From NCBI RefSeq assembly GCF_000378465.1, contig NZ_KB899933.1:18767-82766 (forward strand): a DNA stretch of 64,000 nt, written 5' to 3'. This document shows positions 52,222-63,698 of this stretch, piece by piece. Source of the stretch: Elioraea tepidiphila DSM 17972 (GTDB lineage Bacteria > Pseudomonadota > Alphaproteobacteria > Acetobacterales > Acetobacteraceae). Every line of letters starts with the position of its first letter. The stretch's first letter is position 1. The notes beneath the pieces were generated by a model, which was given only the letters and a program-made list of their open reading frames with translations, was not told where the DNA came from and made no database searches. The translations under genes and the position numbers were made by a program.

Positions 52222-52626
52222 TCAGGCCGTCTCCGCCGCGCCGAGTTCCGCCACGACCTGGCGCAGCATCTCGCGCACCTGTCCCGCCGTCTCGGCGAGC
52301 GCCGGGTTCTCGATGGCGCGCATCGACGCCTCCGGGTCCACGGCGGAAACTTCTACGCGGCCGCCGTCGCGCTCCTGCAGGATGACGTTGCAGGGTAGCA
52401 TGGTGCCGATCTTATCCTCGGCCTTGAGCGCCCGGTACGCCATTTGCGGGTTGCAGGCGCCGAGGATGCGGTAGGGACGGAAGTCCACGTCGAGCTTCTT
52501 CTTCAGCGTCGCCCGCACGTCGATATCTGTGAGCACGCCGAAGCCGTGGCGTTTGAGTGCCTCCGTCGTCGCCTCGACGGCCCGCTCCATCGGGCCCTCG
52601 ACGGTGGTGGTAAAGTGGTAAGCCAT
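52222..52626 (-). CDS. DUF302 family protein
   Basis: This 134-residue protein starts at ATG 52626 (MAYHFTTTVEGPMERAVEAT). The family block RATLKKKLDVDFRPYRILGA then CNPQMAYRALKAEDKIGTML is well kept, including the Cys-Asn-Pro. DUF302 proteins occur with metal resistance genes; function is unknown, possibly heme or metal related. No signal peptide. Confidence 0.9.
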   Translation of the reverse strand: MAYHFTTTVEGPMERAVEATTEALKRHGFGVLTDIDVRATLKKKLDVDFRPYRILGACNPQMAYRALKAEDKIGTMLPCNVILQERDGGRVEVSAVDPEASMRAIENPALAETAGQVREMLRQVVAELGAAETA

Positions 52627-52718
52627 GGCGTCGGCTCCTCGTTTTCTCGCCGGGAACGATGGCTCGTGACGGCCCACGTCCCGCATTGGCCCGCTCGCCA
52701 AGCGGCAAGCGGGATGTC

Positions 52719-53032
52719 TCAGCCGCGTCCGAGGAGGTCGGCCTTGCGGCGGAGGTATTCGTCGCGCTCCACCTCGCCGCGCGCGTACCGGAGGTCGAGC
52801 GCCTCAACGGCGGAGGCGGCCCCGGGCGCGCGTCGGCGCAGCAGGACCACCGCAAGCGAGACAAGCGCGACCAGCGTGACCAGCCAGGCGAGGCCGCAGC
52901 CCCACCCCCAGCCGCCGTGCATCATCATCCAAGGGCGGTCGCCCCAGCCGCCGCCAGGTCCCACGGGCTGCGCTACCGCCGCGTTGGCGGCGAGGGCGAG
53001 CAGGGCTGCGGCAGGGGCCGCCCTCCTCCACA

Positions 53033-53036
<4 letters not shown>
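52719..53036 (-). CDS. SHOCT-domain membrane protein
   Basis: This 105-residue protein has signal peptide MMWRRAAPAAALLALAANAA, a Trp/Met/Gly-rich stretch (RPWMMMHGGWGWGCGLAWLV) leading into a membrane helix, and a C-terminal SHOCT domain (EALDLRYARGEVERDEYLRR). It overlaps the ATPase stop by 4 bases (53033-53036). Such proteins often accompany copper and zinc efflux genes; role unclear. Confidence 0.88.
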
Positions 53037-55285
<2,249 letters not shown>

Positions 55286-55312
55286 GATGCCTGTCCAGTG
55301 CTCCTGGGCAGG

Positions 55313-55343
55313 GTTATGGGACCTCCAGCGACTGGAGGTTCAA
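55313..55343 (-). promoter_or_regulatory. MerR-type promoter/operator of the ATPase gene
   Basis: Read on the minus strand: -35 TTGAAC (55343-55338), a 19-base spacer, and -10 CATAAC (55318-55313). The dyad ACCTCCAGTCGCTGGAGGT (8 bp arms, 3-base centre, 55321-55339) fills the spacer. A 19-bp spacer with a central dyad is the hallmark of MerR-family activation. The likely regulator is the MerR protein at 57761. Confidence 0.88.
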
Positions 55344-55362
55344 GCCCTCTTTTCGAACCGAG

Positions 55363-55857
55363 TCAGGCGGGGCGCGAGCCGTGGAACCGCATGAAGGGGC
55401 GGTGCGCGCCGCTGCCGAAGGCGATCACGTCGTAGCTGTCCACCGGCGCGCCCGGCACCTCCATGCCCGGGGAGCCCACCGGCATTTCCGGCACGGCCAG
55501 GCCGCGCACGCCCTCTGGCCGTTCCGTCAGCAGGCGGCGGATGGCGGCGGCGGGCACATGGCCTTCGAGCGCGTAGCCCTCGACCTCGCCCGCATGGCAG
55601 GAGAGCAGGTCGGCCGGCGTTCCCAGGCGGCGTCGCACCGGGGCGACCGAGGCCACCACCTGGTCCGCCACGGCCAAGCCCTCGGAGCGCAGGTGTGCGA
55701 CCCAGCCCGAGCAGCAGCCGCAATTCGGGTCGCGCCAGACGCTGACGCGCGTGGCGCGTTGGGCGGAGGCCGGGGCCGGCATCGCCGCGACGAAGGCGGC
55801 GGCGAGCACGCCGCGCCGCGACGCCAGACGCGCAAGGACATTTCGTGACTGCATCAT
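55363..55857 (-). CDS. DUF411 metal-binding protein
   Basis: This 164-residue protein starts at ATG 55857 or 55854, with a further in-frame ATG at 55875. It has a signal peptide with ASRRGVLAAAFVAAMPAPAS. The family motif VSVWRDPNCGCCSGWVAHLR is complete, and the later Cys is in ADLLSCHAGEVEGYALEGHV. DUF411 proteins are linked to copper and other metal resistance. It lies 28 bases after mntH on the same strand. Confidence 0.9.
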   Translation of the reverse strand: MMQSRNVLARLASRRGVLAAAFVAAMPAPASAQRATRVSVWRDPNCGCCSGWVAHLRSEGLAVADQVVASVAPVRRRLGTPADLLSCHAGEVEGYALEGHVPAAAIRRLLTERPEGVRGLAVPEMPVGSPGMEVPGAPVDSYDVIAFGSGAHRPFMRFHGSRPA

Positions 55858-55885
55858 GGCCGCGCTCCGCTGCATGTCCTCGACG

Positions 55886-57226
55886 CTAGTCTCCGAACGC
55901 CGCGTCGAAAAGGAGCTTGAGGTTGAGCCCGACGATCACCGCCGCGATCAGCCAGCCGAACGCGAGCTGCCAGGCGGGCGCGGCGAGCGCGCCGAACCGC
56001 TTCTTGTCGGAGGCGAACATCATCAGCGGGATGACTGCGAAAGGCAGCTGCACCGACAGGATCACCTGGCTCAGGATCAACAGCTGCGCGGTCCCCGAGG
56101 CGCCATAATACCAGGTCACGATGATGGCCGGGATGATCGCGATCAGCCGCGTGACCAGCCGGCGGAGCACGGGCGGCAGGCGGAACCGCAGGAAGCCCTC
56201 CATCACCACCTGGCCCGCGAGCGTGGCCGTGACGGTCGCGTTCAGGCCGCAGAGCAGGAGCGCGATCGCGAAGAGCTTGGCGGCCATGACGCTGCCGAGC
56301 AGCGGCGCCATGAGCTGGTAGGCCTCGCCGATCTCGGCGACCTCCGTGTTGCCGGCCGTGTGGAAGGTCGCGGCTGCCGTGATGAGGATGGCGGAGTTGA
56401 TGAACAGCGCCAGCGTCAGCGCGATCGTGCTGTCGATCGTGGCGAACTTGATCGCCTCCCGCTTGCCGGGCTCGTCCAGTGTCCAGGCGCGCGACTGCAC
56501 CACGGCGGTGTGCAAATACAGGTTGTGCGGCATCACCGTCGCACCGAGGATGCCCATGGCGATGTAGAGCTGCGTCTCGTTGGTCACGATCGAGACGGCC
56601 GGGATGTAGCCGCGCAGGACGTCGCCCCAGACCGGGTCGGACAGCGCGATCTGCACGGCGAAGCAGCCGAAGATCAGCAGGATGAAGCCGAAGATCAGCG
56701 CCTCGAGCCAGCGCACGCCCTTGTTCTGGAGCCACAGGATCAGGAAGGCATCGAGCGCCGTTAGGATCACGCCATACAGCAGCGGGATGCCGAACAGGAG
56801 TTCCAGCGCGATCGCTGTGCCGATCAGCTCGGCCAGGTCGGTGGCGCAGATCGCCACCTCCGCGAAGAACCAGAGCGGGTAGGCGACGGGCTTCGGGAAG
56901 CGATCGCGGCAGAGTTGCGCCAGGTCCCGCCCGGTGACGATCCCGATGCGCGCGCACAGCGCCTGCAGCAGGATCGCCATCAGCGAGGAGGTGAGCGCGA
57001 CGGCGAGCAGAGTGTAGCCGAAGGCCGAGCCGCCGGCGAGCGAGGTGGCCCAGTTGCCCGGGTCCATGTAGCCGACCGCGACCAGGTAGCCCGGCCCCAT
57101 GAAGGCGAACATCTTGCGCAGGAAGCCGCCGGCGTTCGGCACGGCGACGCTGCGGTGGACCTCGGGCAGGCTGGGCGGGCCGGGGGCGGTGGCCGCTGCT
57201 GCAGCATCATCGGGAGGCGGGTTCAT
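55886..57226 (-). CDS. mntH: NRAMP-family Mn(II)/Fe(II) transporter
   Basis: This 446-residue protein has about eleven membrane helices and the NRAMP metal-site motif in [17 protein letters not shown], with [17 protein letters not shown] in the sixth-helix region. It imports Mn(II) with protons. Start is ATG 57226; the first 30 residues are an Asp/Ala/Pro-rich cytosolic extension. Divergent from mntR, with a palindrome between them. Confidence 0.95.
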   Translation of the reverse strand: MNPPPDDAAAAATAPGPPSLPEVHRSVAVPNAGGFLRKMFAFMGPGYLVAVGYMDPGNWATSLAGGSAFGYTLLAVALTSSLMAILLQALCARIGIVTGRDLAQLCRDRFPKPVAYPLWFFAEVAICATDLAELIGTAIALELLFGIPLLYGVILTALDAFLILWLQNKGVRWLEALIFGFILLIFGCFAVQIALSDPVWGDVLRGYIPAVSIVTNETQLYIAMGILGATVMPHNLYLHTAVVQSRAWTLDEPGKREAIKFATIDSTIALTLALFINSAILITAAATFHTAGNTEVAEIGEAYQLMAPLLGSVMAAKLFAIALLLCGLNATVTATLAGQVVMEGFLRFRLPPVLRRLVTRLIAIIPAIIVTWYYGASGTAQLLILSQVILSVQLPFAVIPLMMFASDKKRFGALAAPAWQLAFGWLIAAVIVGLNLKLLFDAAFGD

Positions 57227-57241
57227 GTCGCAGCTCCGAAG

Positions 57242-57256
57242 TTCAGCCTAGGCTAA
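57242..57256. promoter_or_regulatory. Palindrome between mntH and mntR (probable MntR box)
   Basis: TTCAGCCTAGGCTAA contains a perfect 10-bp palindrome (AGCCTAGGCT) with near-symmetric flanks. It lies 16 bases upstream of the mntH start and 53 bases from the mntR start. Its sequence resembles the AGCC-centred symmetric sites of Mn-responsive DtxR-type regulators. Confidence 0.75.
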
Positions 57257-57308
57257 GTTATGGCTATGCGACTATCAAGGGGGACGGTCTTCACCACCCT
57301 TTCTGGCC

Positions 57309-57764
57309 ATGAAGCGCAGCCCCGCGGTACGATCCCTCCCGCCCGCCGACGACCATGCCGTGCGCTTCGCGCGTCAGCGCGAGGCCGACCGGACGGCGAC
57401 GGCGGAGGACTATGTGGAGCTGATCGCCGACCTGCTGCGCGAGGAAGGCGAGGCGCGCGCGGTCGAGCTCGCCCGGCGCATGGGCGTGTCGCAGGCGACG
57501 GTGACGGCCACGGTCGGGCGCCTCCAGCGCGACGGGCTGGTCGAGACCAAGCCCTATCGGGGCCTCTTCCTCACCGATGCCGGCCGCGCGATGGCCCAGG
57601 CGGCGAAGGCGCGCCACGACCTTGTGGTGCGCTTCCTGATCGCGGTCGGGCTTGACGCCGAGACGGCCGAGCAGGACGCGGAAGGGCTGGAGCACCACGC
57701 AAGCGAGAAGGCGCTGGAGGCCTTCGCAAGGTTCGTCGCGAAGCGGGAGGCAGGCGGCGCGTGA
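57309..57764 (+). CDS. mntR: Mn-dependent regulator MntR
   Basis: This 151-residue DtxR/MntR-family protein has a winged helix (ELARRMGVSQATVTATVGRL) and a metal-binding and dimer region (HDLVVRFLIAVGLDAETAEQ; EGLEHHASEKALEAFARFV). It represses mntH when Mn(II) is sufficient. The extended N-terminus (MKRSPAVRSLPPADDHAVRF) is usual for the proteobacterial branch. Its stop overlaps the merR gene start (GTGA). Confidence 0.93.
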   Translation: MKRSPAVRSLPPADDHAVRFARQREADRTATAEDYVELIADLLREEGEARAVELARRMGVSQATVTATVGRLQRDGLVETKPYRGLFLTDAGRAMAQAAKARHDLVVRFLIAVGLDAETAEQDAEGLEHHASEKALEAFARFVAKREAGGA

Positions 57765-58201
57765 GCGAAACCCTCTCGATCGGCGACCTAGCCCGCGCGA
57801 CAGGCGTCAAGCCGACGACGATCCGTTGGTACGAGCAGGAAGGCTGGCTGCCGCCGCCAGCGCGCACCGAGGGTGGACATCGGGCGTATGGAGCGGCCCA
57901 CCTCCGTCGCCTCGGCTTCATCCGCCATGCGCGGGAGTTGGGGTTCGCGAGCGAGGCGATCCGGGCACTGCTCGACCTGGCCGACCACCCCGACGCCGAC
58001 TGCAGCGCGGCGCACGCGCTGGCCACCGCTCAGATCCGTGAGATCGACGCGCGACTGTCGCGACTGACGGCCCTGCGTGCCGAGCTGGAAAGGATGGCCA
58101 CGAGTTGCGAAGGCGGCGTGGTCGGCGAATGCCGGATCATCGAGACACTCGCCGATTTCGAGCACGGGCATTGCGCCGATCCGTTGCACCGCGGGCGCTG
58201 A
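57761..58201 (+). CDS. MerR-family metal-responsive activator
   Basis: This 146-residue protein starts at GTG 57761. HTH: LSIGDLARATGVKPTTIRWY; the family EGGHRAY follows. Cys residues near positions 81, 116 and 124 (HPDADCSAAHAL; TSCEGGVVGECRIIETL) fit the ZntR/CadR/PbrR pattern for divalent metals. It probably activates the ATPase promoter at 55313-55343, more than 2 kb away, so regulation would be in trans. Confidence 0.88.
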   Translation: MSETLSIGDLARATGVKPTTIRWYEQEGWLPPPARTEGGHRAYGAAHLRRLGFIRHARELGFASEAIRALLDLADHPDADCSAAHALATAQIREIDARLSRLTALRAELERMATSCEGGVVGECRIIETLADFEHGHCADPLHRGR

Positions 58202-58654
58202 GGGCGTCAGCGTCGTCCAGGAAGCGGCGACGGTTCGAATCCGGGAGCACTCCCTCCGCCAGTCCCCCCGTATCCGACCGTTCTCCGCGGCCGTGACCGC
58301 CGCCGAAAGGCGCAGGTTTCCCGGGACTTCGGCGCCCCGGCCTTGATACTGCGCTGGCGGAACGAGGGCCGCTTTCGCTCTCCGGAGGGCCGGGTCTCTC
58401 CCGACCTTGATACTAGGCCGATTTAGTCGACAAGGTTAACCCACTGATCTGACGACGTATTGCGTTGGCCTGCCGGTACGGAAGTTGGCACTCCGATCGC
58501 CCTTCCGATCGCACTTGCACGAAACTCGCCAGGGTTAACCCCCAAGGCGCCAAGGTCACACTTGTGAACCAGGGCACGGCACGGCCAGCCTCCTTGCGGC
58601 GCAAATCGCGGGCCTGCTCAAAGCCGTCGAGCCGGTACACCTCTCCGGAGTTCA
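58202..58654. other. Noncoding segment between merR gene and CRISPR array
   Basis: No gene is supported in these 453 bases. The phrase CCTTGATACT occurs twice (near 58340 and 58410) with different surroundings. A minus-strand frame (58413-58660) is open and continues into the array, but it shows no recognisable domain. The segment beside the array is on the leader-distal side and may hold decayed sequence. Confidence 0.6.
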
Positions 58655-59350
58655 GCTCACATGAGGCCCCGGCACGAATGCCGGGGAAGACAGGCTTCGG
58701 CGGCCTCGGAAGCATCGCCTTCACAGGCTTCAATGAGGCCCCGGCACGAATGCCGGGGAAGAGCGGGTCGCGGCCAGAAGAGCCATCGTCCCCAGCCAGC
58801 TTCAATGAGGCCCCGGCACGAATGCCGAGGAAGAGGCCAGCGGCGGGCGCGCTCCTCCCGTCGTCACGGCGCTTCAATGAGGCCCCGGCACGAATGCCGG
58901 GGAAGAGAGCGTGGGCAGTCGCGGGACGTGAACTGACGCTGTTCGTGCTTCAATGAGGCCCCGGCACGAATGCCGGGGAAGAGTTCTTCGCGGACCATGA
59001 CGAGGAGCGGGGGGCGGTATGGCTTCAATGAGGCCCCGGCACGAATGCCGGGGAAGAGTCCCCCCTTCTTCATCCTCACTTCCCAGCCGGCAGAGCTTCA
59101 ATGAGGCCCCGGCACGAATGCCGGGGAAGAGGCCACGCATCCGCGAAGGCGGTGGCGGACTTCAACTCGCTTCAATGAGGCCCCGGCACGAATGCCGGGG
59201 AAGAGGCCTCGGCCGCGCTCTCCGCCCCCCACACCCCCTCGCTTCAATGAGGCCCCGGCACGAATGCCGGGGAAGAGCGCCGCGCGGAGGCGCTGAGCCA
59301 TGGCCCTCACGCGGCTTCAATGAGGCCCCGGCACGAATGCCGGGGAAGAG
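58655..59350 (-). CRISPR. CRISPR array, 10 repeats and 9 spacers
   Basis: The repeat is 37 nt and, on the minus strand, begins CTCTTCCCCGGCATTC and ends GGGGCCTCATTGAAGC, with an internal 8-bp stem (CCCCGGCA/TGCCGGGG) around a four-base loop. Repeats start at 58655, 58727, 58799, 58871, 58947, 59022, 59095, 59169, 59241 and 59314. Spacers are 35-39 nt. The repeat at 58655 is degenerate at both ends and the one at 58799 has one change, so 58655 is the old end. Transcription is from the cas2 side (minus). Confidence 0.97.
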
Positions 59351-59578
59351 CACGCCTCCAACATTGCCTGTTCTACCAGGCAGTTGCAGGCCAGGTTGCG
59401 AGGACTCCCGAGCGGGGACTGGCCATATCGCCGCGTTGGCGCGCATCGCCGCCTGCGGAGGGAGCTTAACGCCTTGATTCACCCTGTCAAAGAGCCCCTG
59501 CGAGCGCTGCCGCGCGAATCGCCGCCACCTCAGCGCTCGCAGCACCTCGGCGAGCATACGGTCGATCGCCCGGCCCGG
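59351..59578 (-). promoter_or_regulatory. CRISPR leader with candidate promoter
   Basis: This 228-base noncoding stretch lies between cas2 and the first repeat. On the minus strand it has TTGACA (59490-59485) and, 16 bases later, TAAGCT (59468-59463), about 110 bases before the array. This fits a sigma70-type promoter for pre-crRNA and supports the minus orientation. Confidence 0.7.
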
Positions 59579-59875
59579 TCACACGATGATCGGTTGCCGA
59601 GCCACCGGTGCGAACGGCTTGCCGAGGCTGGAGACACGCGGCTTCACGTCATCGGCTGGTCCGAGATCGAGGACGACAACGTGATCCTCGTCGTGCTTGA
59701 TGACGCCAGTGATGGCTGCCTTCAGCTCCGCCAGCCCACGGCGCGACAGCCGCGCCTGAAAGACCGACAGCTGAAGCCACTCGCCCCGCCCATTCATGAC
59801 TTTGAAGAGCCGCCGCCAACGCTTCGGATCGCGCACGTCATAGGCGATCACGTAAAGATGGTCTGCGAGACGCAT
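59579..59875 (-). CDS. cas2: Cas2
   Basis: This 98-residue protein begins MRLADHLYVIAYDVRDPKRW; the Asp of YDVRD is the family signature. The ferredoxin-like pattern continues with LQLSVFQARLSRRGLAELKA. It forms the integration complex with Cas1. It lies 8 bases after the cas4-cas1 gene and just before the leader. Confidence 0.95.
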   Translation of the reverse strand: MRLADHLYVIAYDVRDPKRWRRLFKVMNGRGEWLQLSVFQARLSRRGLAELKAAITGVIKHDEDHVVVLDLGPADDVKPRVSSLGKPFAPVARQPIIV

Positions 59876-59883
59876 ACGCTGCC

Positions 59884-61599
59884 TCAGCGCGGTGTGATGT
59901 GCGGCAGGTCCGGGATCTCGCCGGCGAGATAGCGGCCCAGCAGCCGCGCTTGCACCTCGAACAGCCGACGATACGAGACCCGATACCCGAACAGCGGATG
60001 CGTGATCTCCTGGTCGAGTCGCCGTTCGTACGCCGCAATCATCGCTTTGCGCCCGTTGGGGGTCAGCGCCACTGCGCCGGCGCGTTCGAGGAAATCCCCT
60101 GCGTCGATCTCACCATTGTTGCAGGCGAGCAGCACGGCAGAGTCGGCCACCAGCGGGCGGAAGGGCTCCATCATGTCCAGCGCCAGCGCCGGCCGCCCAT
60201 AGCGCGGCTGGTGATAGAAGCCGCGATACGCATCAAGCCCCACGGCAGAAAGCTGCACGGTCCAGGTGCGCACCAGCATTGCGTACGTAAAGGACAGCAA
60301 CGCATTCACCGGATCGCTGGGCGGTCGCCGGTTTCGGCCGTCCCAGTCGAACCGTGGACGGCCAGATGCACTCTCCGCCAGGCACTGCGCGAAGGCGCTG
60401 AAGTAGCGACGCGCCGCCATACCCTCGATGCCCAGGAGCGTCGGCAGATCACGCGCTGCCTCCGCCTGCTGGCGATCCCGATCTAGCAGTGCGAGCACCT
60501 CGTCGGCTGGCTCCTCACCGCGCCAGTTCCGCCTGACCAACGTGCGCGCGTTGCGGATCTTCGCTGCAACCAACCCGCGGGCGAAGCGCAGGCAGAAATC
60601 CTGCTCGAAGCTCTGGCGCCACTGATGCGCCCGCAACCCGACGTTCCGATGCCCGAGCCCGACCGTATGGCCGAGAAACCACCCGCCTGCGCTGTGCCAG
60701 CTGACCGGGATCTCGCGGCGCATCAGCTCGTGCAACGCGGGGGTGGTCAGAATCGCATGACCGAAGATCGCGACCTGCGACACCTCTGCCAGGCGCGCGC
60801 TGGCGACCTTCGCGCCCTCGATCGAGATCATCAGCGTCTCGCCATCCTTGCCGATCCGCGCGCGATTCTCCTGCACGACCAAGGGCAATGCCTCGGCGCG
60901 CCCCGCCGCCAGCGGACGCGGCTCGATCCGCCCATTGCGCAACCACCCGACTTCGTCGGGCAGGCAGATGGCGACCAGGGAACAGCGTGCACATTTCGGA
61001 CTGTCTTCGAGCGGCGGCGGGATGTGGCCAGAGGCTGCCATCAGGCGGAGGCTGTGAACCGCGGAGGAAACTGCCGCGCTCAGCTCCTCATCGAACGCTA
61101 CGGCGACACGCTCGCGACTCTCGGCGAAATAGAGGATCCCCTCGTCGCAGGTGTAGCCGTGCTCGCGCAGCAGGACGATCTGCACGCCGAGTTGGACGCG
61201 CTCGGGCAGATAGGCCGACTTCTCGACATGCGGTCGCCGTCCACGCTTGTAGTCCACGGGTCGGACCGTTCCACCCTCACCCTCGACGAGGTCGAGCTTC
61301 GCGATCACGCCGAGGCGTTCAGAGGACAGCGTGATCGAGCGGGCGTGGATCCGCGCGGTCTCGTCGATCTCGCCGGCCCCGGGCAGTGCGCCGCGTGCGG
61401 CGTCGGCGGCGCGATGGACGAAACGGCCTTCCGCAGTGTCGGCGCTCTCGGCCCACTCGCCCTGCACCCACTCGAGATAGGCGAGCCGTGGGCAGTAGAC
61501 GAACTCGTTGACCATGCGCGCGGGCAGGAGGGGGATGTCCGAGCCGGTGGTGCCGGGAAACGCCAGCGGCAGTTCGGGCTGGGGCAAAGGTTCGCTCAT
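59884..61599 (-). CDS. cas4-cas1: Cas4-Cas1 fusion protein
   Basis: This 571-residue protein starts at ATG 61599 (MSEPLPQPELPLAF), overlapping the csb3 stop. Cas4 part: MVNEFVYCPRLAYLEWVQ, the nuclease Asp/Lys in RPVDYKRGRRP, and the cluster Cys in CARCSLVAICLP. Cas1 part from about residue 230: VSQVAIFGHAILTTPALHEL, DPVNALLSFTYAMLVRT, and LDAYRGFYHQPRYGRPALAL then DMMEPFRPLVAD. Such fusions are typical of type I-G (I-U) systems; Cas4 trims prespacers and Cas1 integrates them. Confidence 0.95.
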   Translation of the reverse strand: MSEPLPQPELPLAFPGTTGSDIPLLPARMVNEFVYCPRLAYLEWVQGEWAESADTAEGRFVHRAADAARGALPGAGEIDETARIHARSITLSSERLGVIAKLDLVEGEGGTVRPVDYKRGRRPHVEKSAYLPERVQLGVQIVLLREHGYTCDEGILYFAESRERVAVAFDEELSAAVSSAVHSLRLMAASGHIPPPLEDSPKCARCSLVAICLPDEVGWLRNGRIEPRPLAAGRAEALPLVVQENRARIGKDGETLMISIEGAKVASARLAEVSQVAIFGHAILTTPALHELMRREIPVSWHSAGGWFLGHTVGLGHRNVGLRAHQWRQSFEQDFCLRFARGLVAAKIRNARTLVRRNWRGEEPADEVLALLDRDRQQAEAARDLPTLLGIEGMAARRYFSAFAQCLAESASGRPRFDWDGRNRRPPSDPVNALLSFTYAMLVRTWTVQLSAVGLDAYRGFYHQPRYGRPALALDMMEPFRPLVADSAVLLACNNGEIDAGDFLERAGAVALTPNGRKAMIAAYERRLDQEITHPLFGYRVSYRRLFEVQARLLGRYLAGEIPDLPHITPR

Positions 61600-62219
61600 G
61601 GCGCGGCGCTGAACAAACCTCCGCCGGCATGGGCCAAAGCGCACGGGTCTGCAGCGATCGCGTCCATCCGGTCGCGAATGGGCGCGCGCACCAACTCCAG
61701 GGCCCGCTCCAGGATCGCGGCGCCGGGCATGCCACCGGCACCAGCCCAGAGCTTCAGTGGGTCCCGGCGTGTCGCGTCGCCCCAATGTTCCACGGGCAGA
61801 CACATGTCTTGCGCCTCGAGGATGGCGGGAAGGACATCCGGCCCGTCGGGGAAGGGGAAGGGAAAGACGGGCTCCGGGATGGCCCGTGTCTGAATCTTCC
61901 AGAACTTCGCCCATTCACCGACCGAGAACGGCTTGGCGGGCTTGTCCTTCTTTTCGGACTTTCCCCATTTCGCCATATCAAAGGCCTCCGCGACCGACAG
62001 CACAGCGGTAACCTTCGCCCCCGCGAGGAAACCCAGCACTTCCCGCACCGGGTTCGCCGTGCCGTCCGCACGCAGCCGAAAGCGCACCGTCCCAGGGTCC
62101 GACCAGTCGAAGCCGCCCTCCGCGCCGCCGATCAGGATCTCCGCCGCCTCCATGAAACCAAGACAGGCGAAGACCTGGCCTGGATTGAACAGATCGACCG
62201 GGATCCGCGCTTCGGCCAT
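61596..62219 (-). CDS. csb3: Csb3 (type I-G/I-U CRISPR-associated protein)
   Basis: This 207-residue protein starts MAEARIPVDLFNPGQVFACL then GFMEAAEILIGGAEGGFDWS, the conserved opening of Csb3 proteins. In type I-U systems Csb3 is treated as a small Cas8-like or accessory effector subunit. The start overlaps the cas3 stop (TGATG) and its stop overlaps cas4-cas1, so the module is one operon. The exact role in interference is not well established. Confidence 0.8.
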   Translation of the reverse strand: MAEARIPVDLFNPGQVFACLGFMEAAEILIGGAEGGFDWSDPGTVRFRLRADGTANPVREVLGFLAGAKVTAVLSVAEAFDMAKWGKSEKKDKPAKPFSVGEWAKFWKIQTRAIPEPVFPFPFPDGPDVLPAILEAQDMCLPVEHWGDATRRDPLKLWAGAGGMPGAAILERALELVRAPIRDRMDAIAADPCALAHAGGGLFSAAP

Positions 62220-63307
62220 CAGCCCTTCTCCAACGCGGCCGAGGCGGCGGCATCCGCGCACCGGAGCAACGCCTCCCACCAGGCGAGACCCCACGGCCCC
62301 CAGCGTTGCTGGAGCCGCGCCAAACGCAGCGTCGTCTCCCGCGCCAGCTCCTCCGCCGTGCTCGGCATCAGCGGCGCCCCGTTCGTCTCGATCACCGGCC
62401 GAGCCCTGCCGTGATGCGCGGCGATCAGATGCAGCGCGAGATCGCACAGATGGTCGGGAAGGTCGGAGAGCGCGGGGTCGCGCGTTGCTTCCGCCAGCGA
62501 TCCGAACTCGTGACGGTAACCATCGAGGCGCGCCTGATCGACGCGCCGCGCCGCGGTTTTGGCGTACGGTCTGCCTTGGCGCGGCGCCGCGAACGCGTCC
62601 TGCCAGCGCTCAGCCGCCTTGCCGGCATCGTGCAGCCGTGCGGCGTGGCGCAGCACGTCGCCATACTTGGACGGCAGCCGGAGGCGCTCGCCAATCGCCG
62701 TCACCGCACACTCGACCGCGGCGGCGTGATCGGCGAGCGCCTGCACGCATCGGGCCAGCGCGGGATCCGCCTGCGCGCGCTCGGGCGTCCAGATGCGCAG
62801 CACCTTAGCGGGCGCCCCTTCCTCATCGAGCGCAATCGGCCAGGCATGCGCCTCGACCCAGCCTCCCTCCGGCGGATCGGCTTCCTCGGCCGCGCCGACA
62901 GAGACGCGCAGCGGCACGCCGGCCATGCCCGCTGGCGCATCCACGGTGCAGCCGATGCCACGGTCGCCGGCCGGCGCATCTGAGGCCGCACCTTCCGCTT
63001 TCGCATCCAAGAGTCCCTCATCGGAGAGGCCGCCCAGGCCGCTCCACACGACGATCAGCCGGCCGGACAGCCTCGTGGCATCCGTCTTGGCATCGAGGCG
63101 CGCGAGGTCTGCGAGCGTCAGCGCATGCTCGAACTCGAGAGCCGGTGTCAGCACCAGCGCCCCGGGGATCGCAGCGTTTTCCCGCGTGCCGGATACTGCG
63201 CAGGCGCGCGCCTTCAGCACCTCGACCGCCCGACAGACCGGCGCTTCCAGCACCTCGGCCGGCGCCGGCGGGGCATGCTCGAAGAACGCCGACACCTCGC
63301 GCGGCAC
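62219..63307 (-). pseudogene. Cas3 C-terminal fragment with HD nuclease domain
   Basis: About 362 codons remain, with only a GTG (63307) as a possible start and an in-frame stop at 63335-63337. The C-terminal part carries the HD nuclease: DVLRHAARLHDAGKAAERWQ, HEFGSLAEATRDP and LHLIAAHHGRARPVIETNG. In type I-U/I-G Cas3 the helicase is N-terminal and the HD C-terminal, so the helicase half is missing here. Sequence beyond the junction belongs to an unrelated gene, so cas3 was cut by rearrangement. Confidence 0.85.
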
Positions 63308-63666
63308 GACCGGTTCACCTCGAGGCCGGGGTGATCAGGGTCCCGGCCAACAATGCGCACGTAATGGCCTGGCTCGGCATCAAGGTGATCGATGACCGCA
63401 CTGCCGTTCCGCAGCGCGATCCATCCATCGTGCGGGAGCAGGTCCACCAGGCCGTTGAGGTAGCGGTGGCCGGTCGGGATCGAGCAGCACTGCCCCTCAT
63501 CGATCTCCTCGATCTCGCCGACCTCCACCGGCAGCGCCACGACGGGAACGCTCAGACGCAGCTGCTGCTCCGCCGCCAGCACACCCATGTCGATCAGGGT
63601 GAGGCCAAACCGCTCGCCGATGTCGTCGATGCTGAAGAACCGCTTGTGCGCTGTGCTGGATCGCAT
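63214..63666 (-). pseudogene. Truncated HTH-like hypothetical gene fused out of frame to cas3
   Basis: The frame begins at 63666 with KRFFSIDDIGERFGLTLIDM, which looks like a small HTH-type regulator of mobile elements, and keeps coding character to GRDPDHPGLEVNR near 63320. It then runs into Arg/Ser-rich nonsense that is the cas3 sequence read in another frame. The native C-terminus is lost. No family named. Confidence 0.65.
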
Positions 63667-63698
63667 CGCGCTCGCCTCACCGCATGCCCTGCGCGCGC

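Noticed and set aside
58661..59477. Several plus- and minus-strand frames with repeated RPRHECRGR or FPGIRAGASLK
   Set aside because: They are translations of the CRISPR repeats, not proteins.
62219..63307. Calling this an intact Cas3
   Set aside because: No helicase motifs are present and the frame is closed by a stop at 63335-63337 just upstream.
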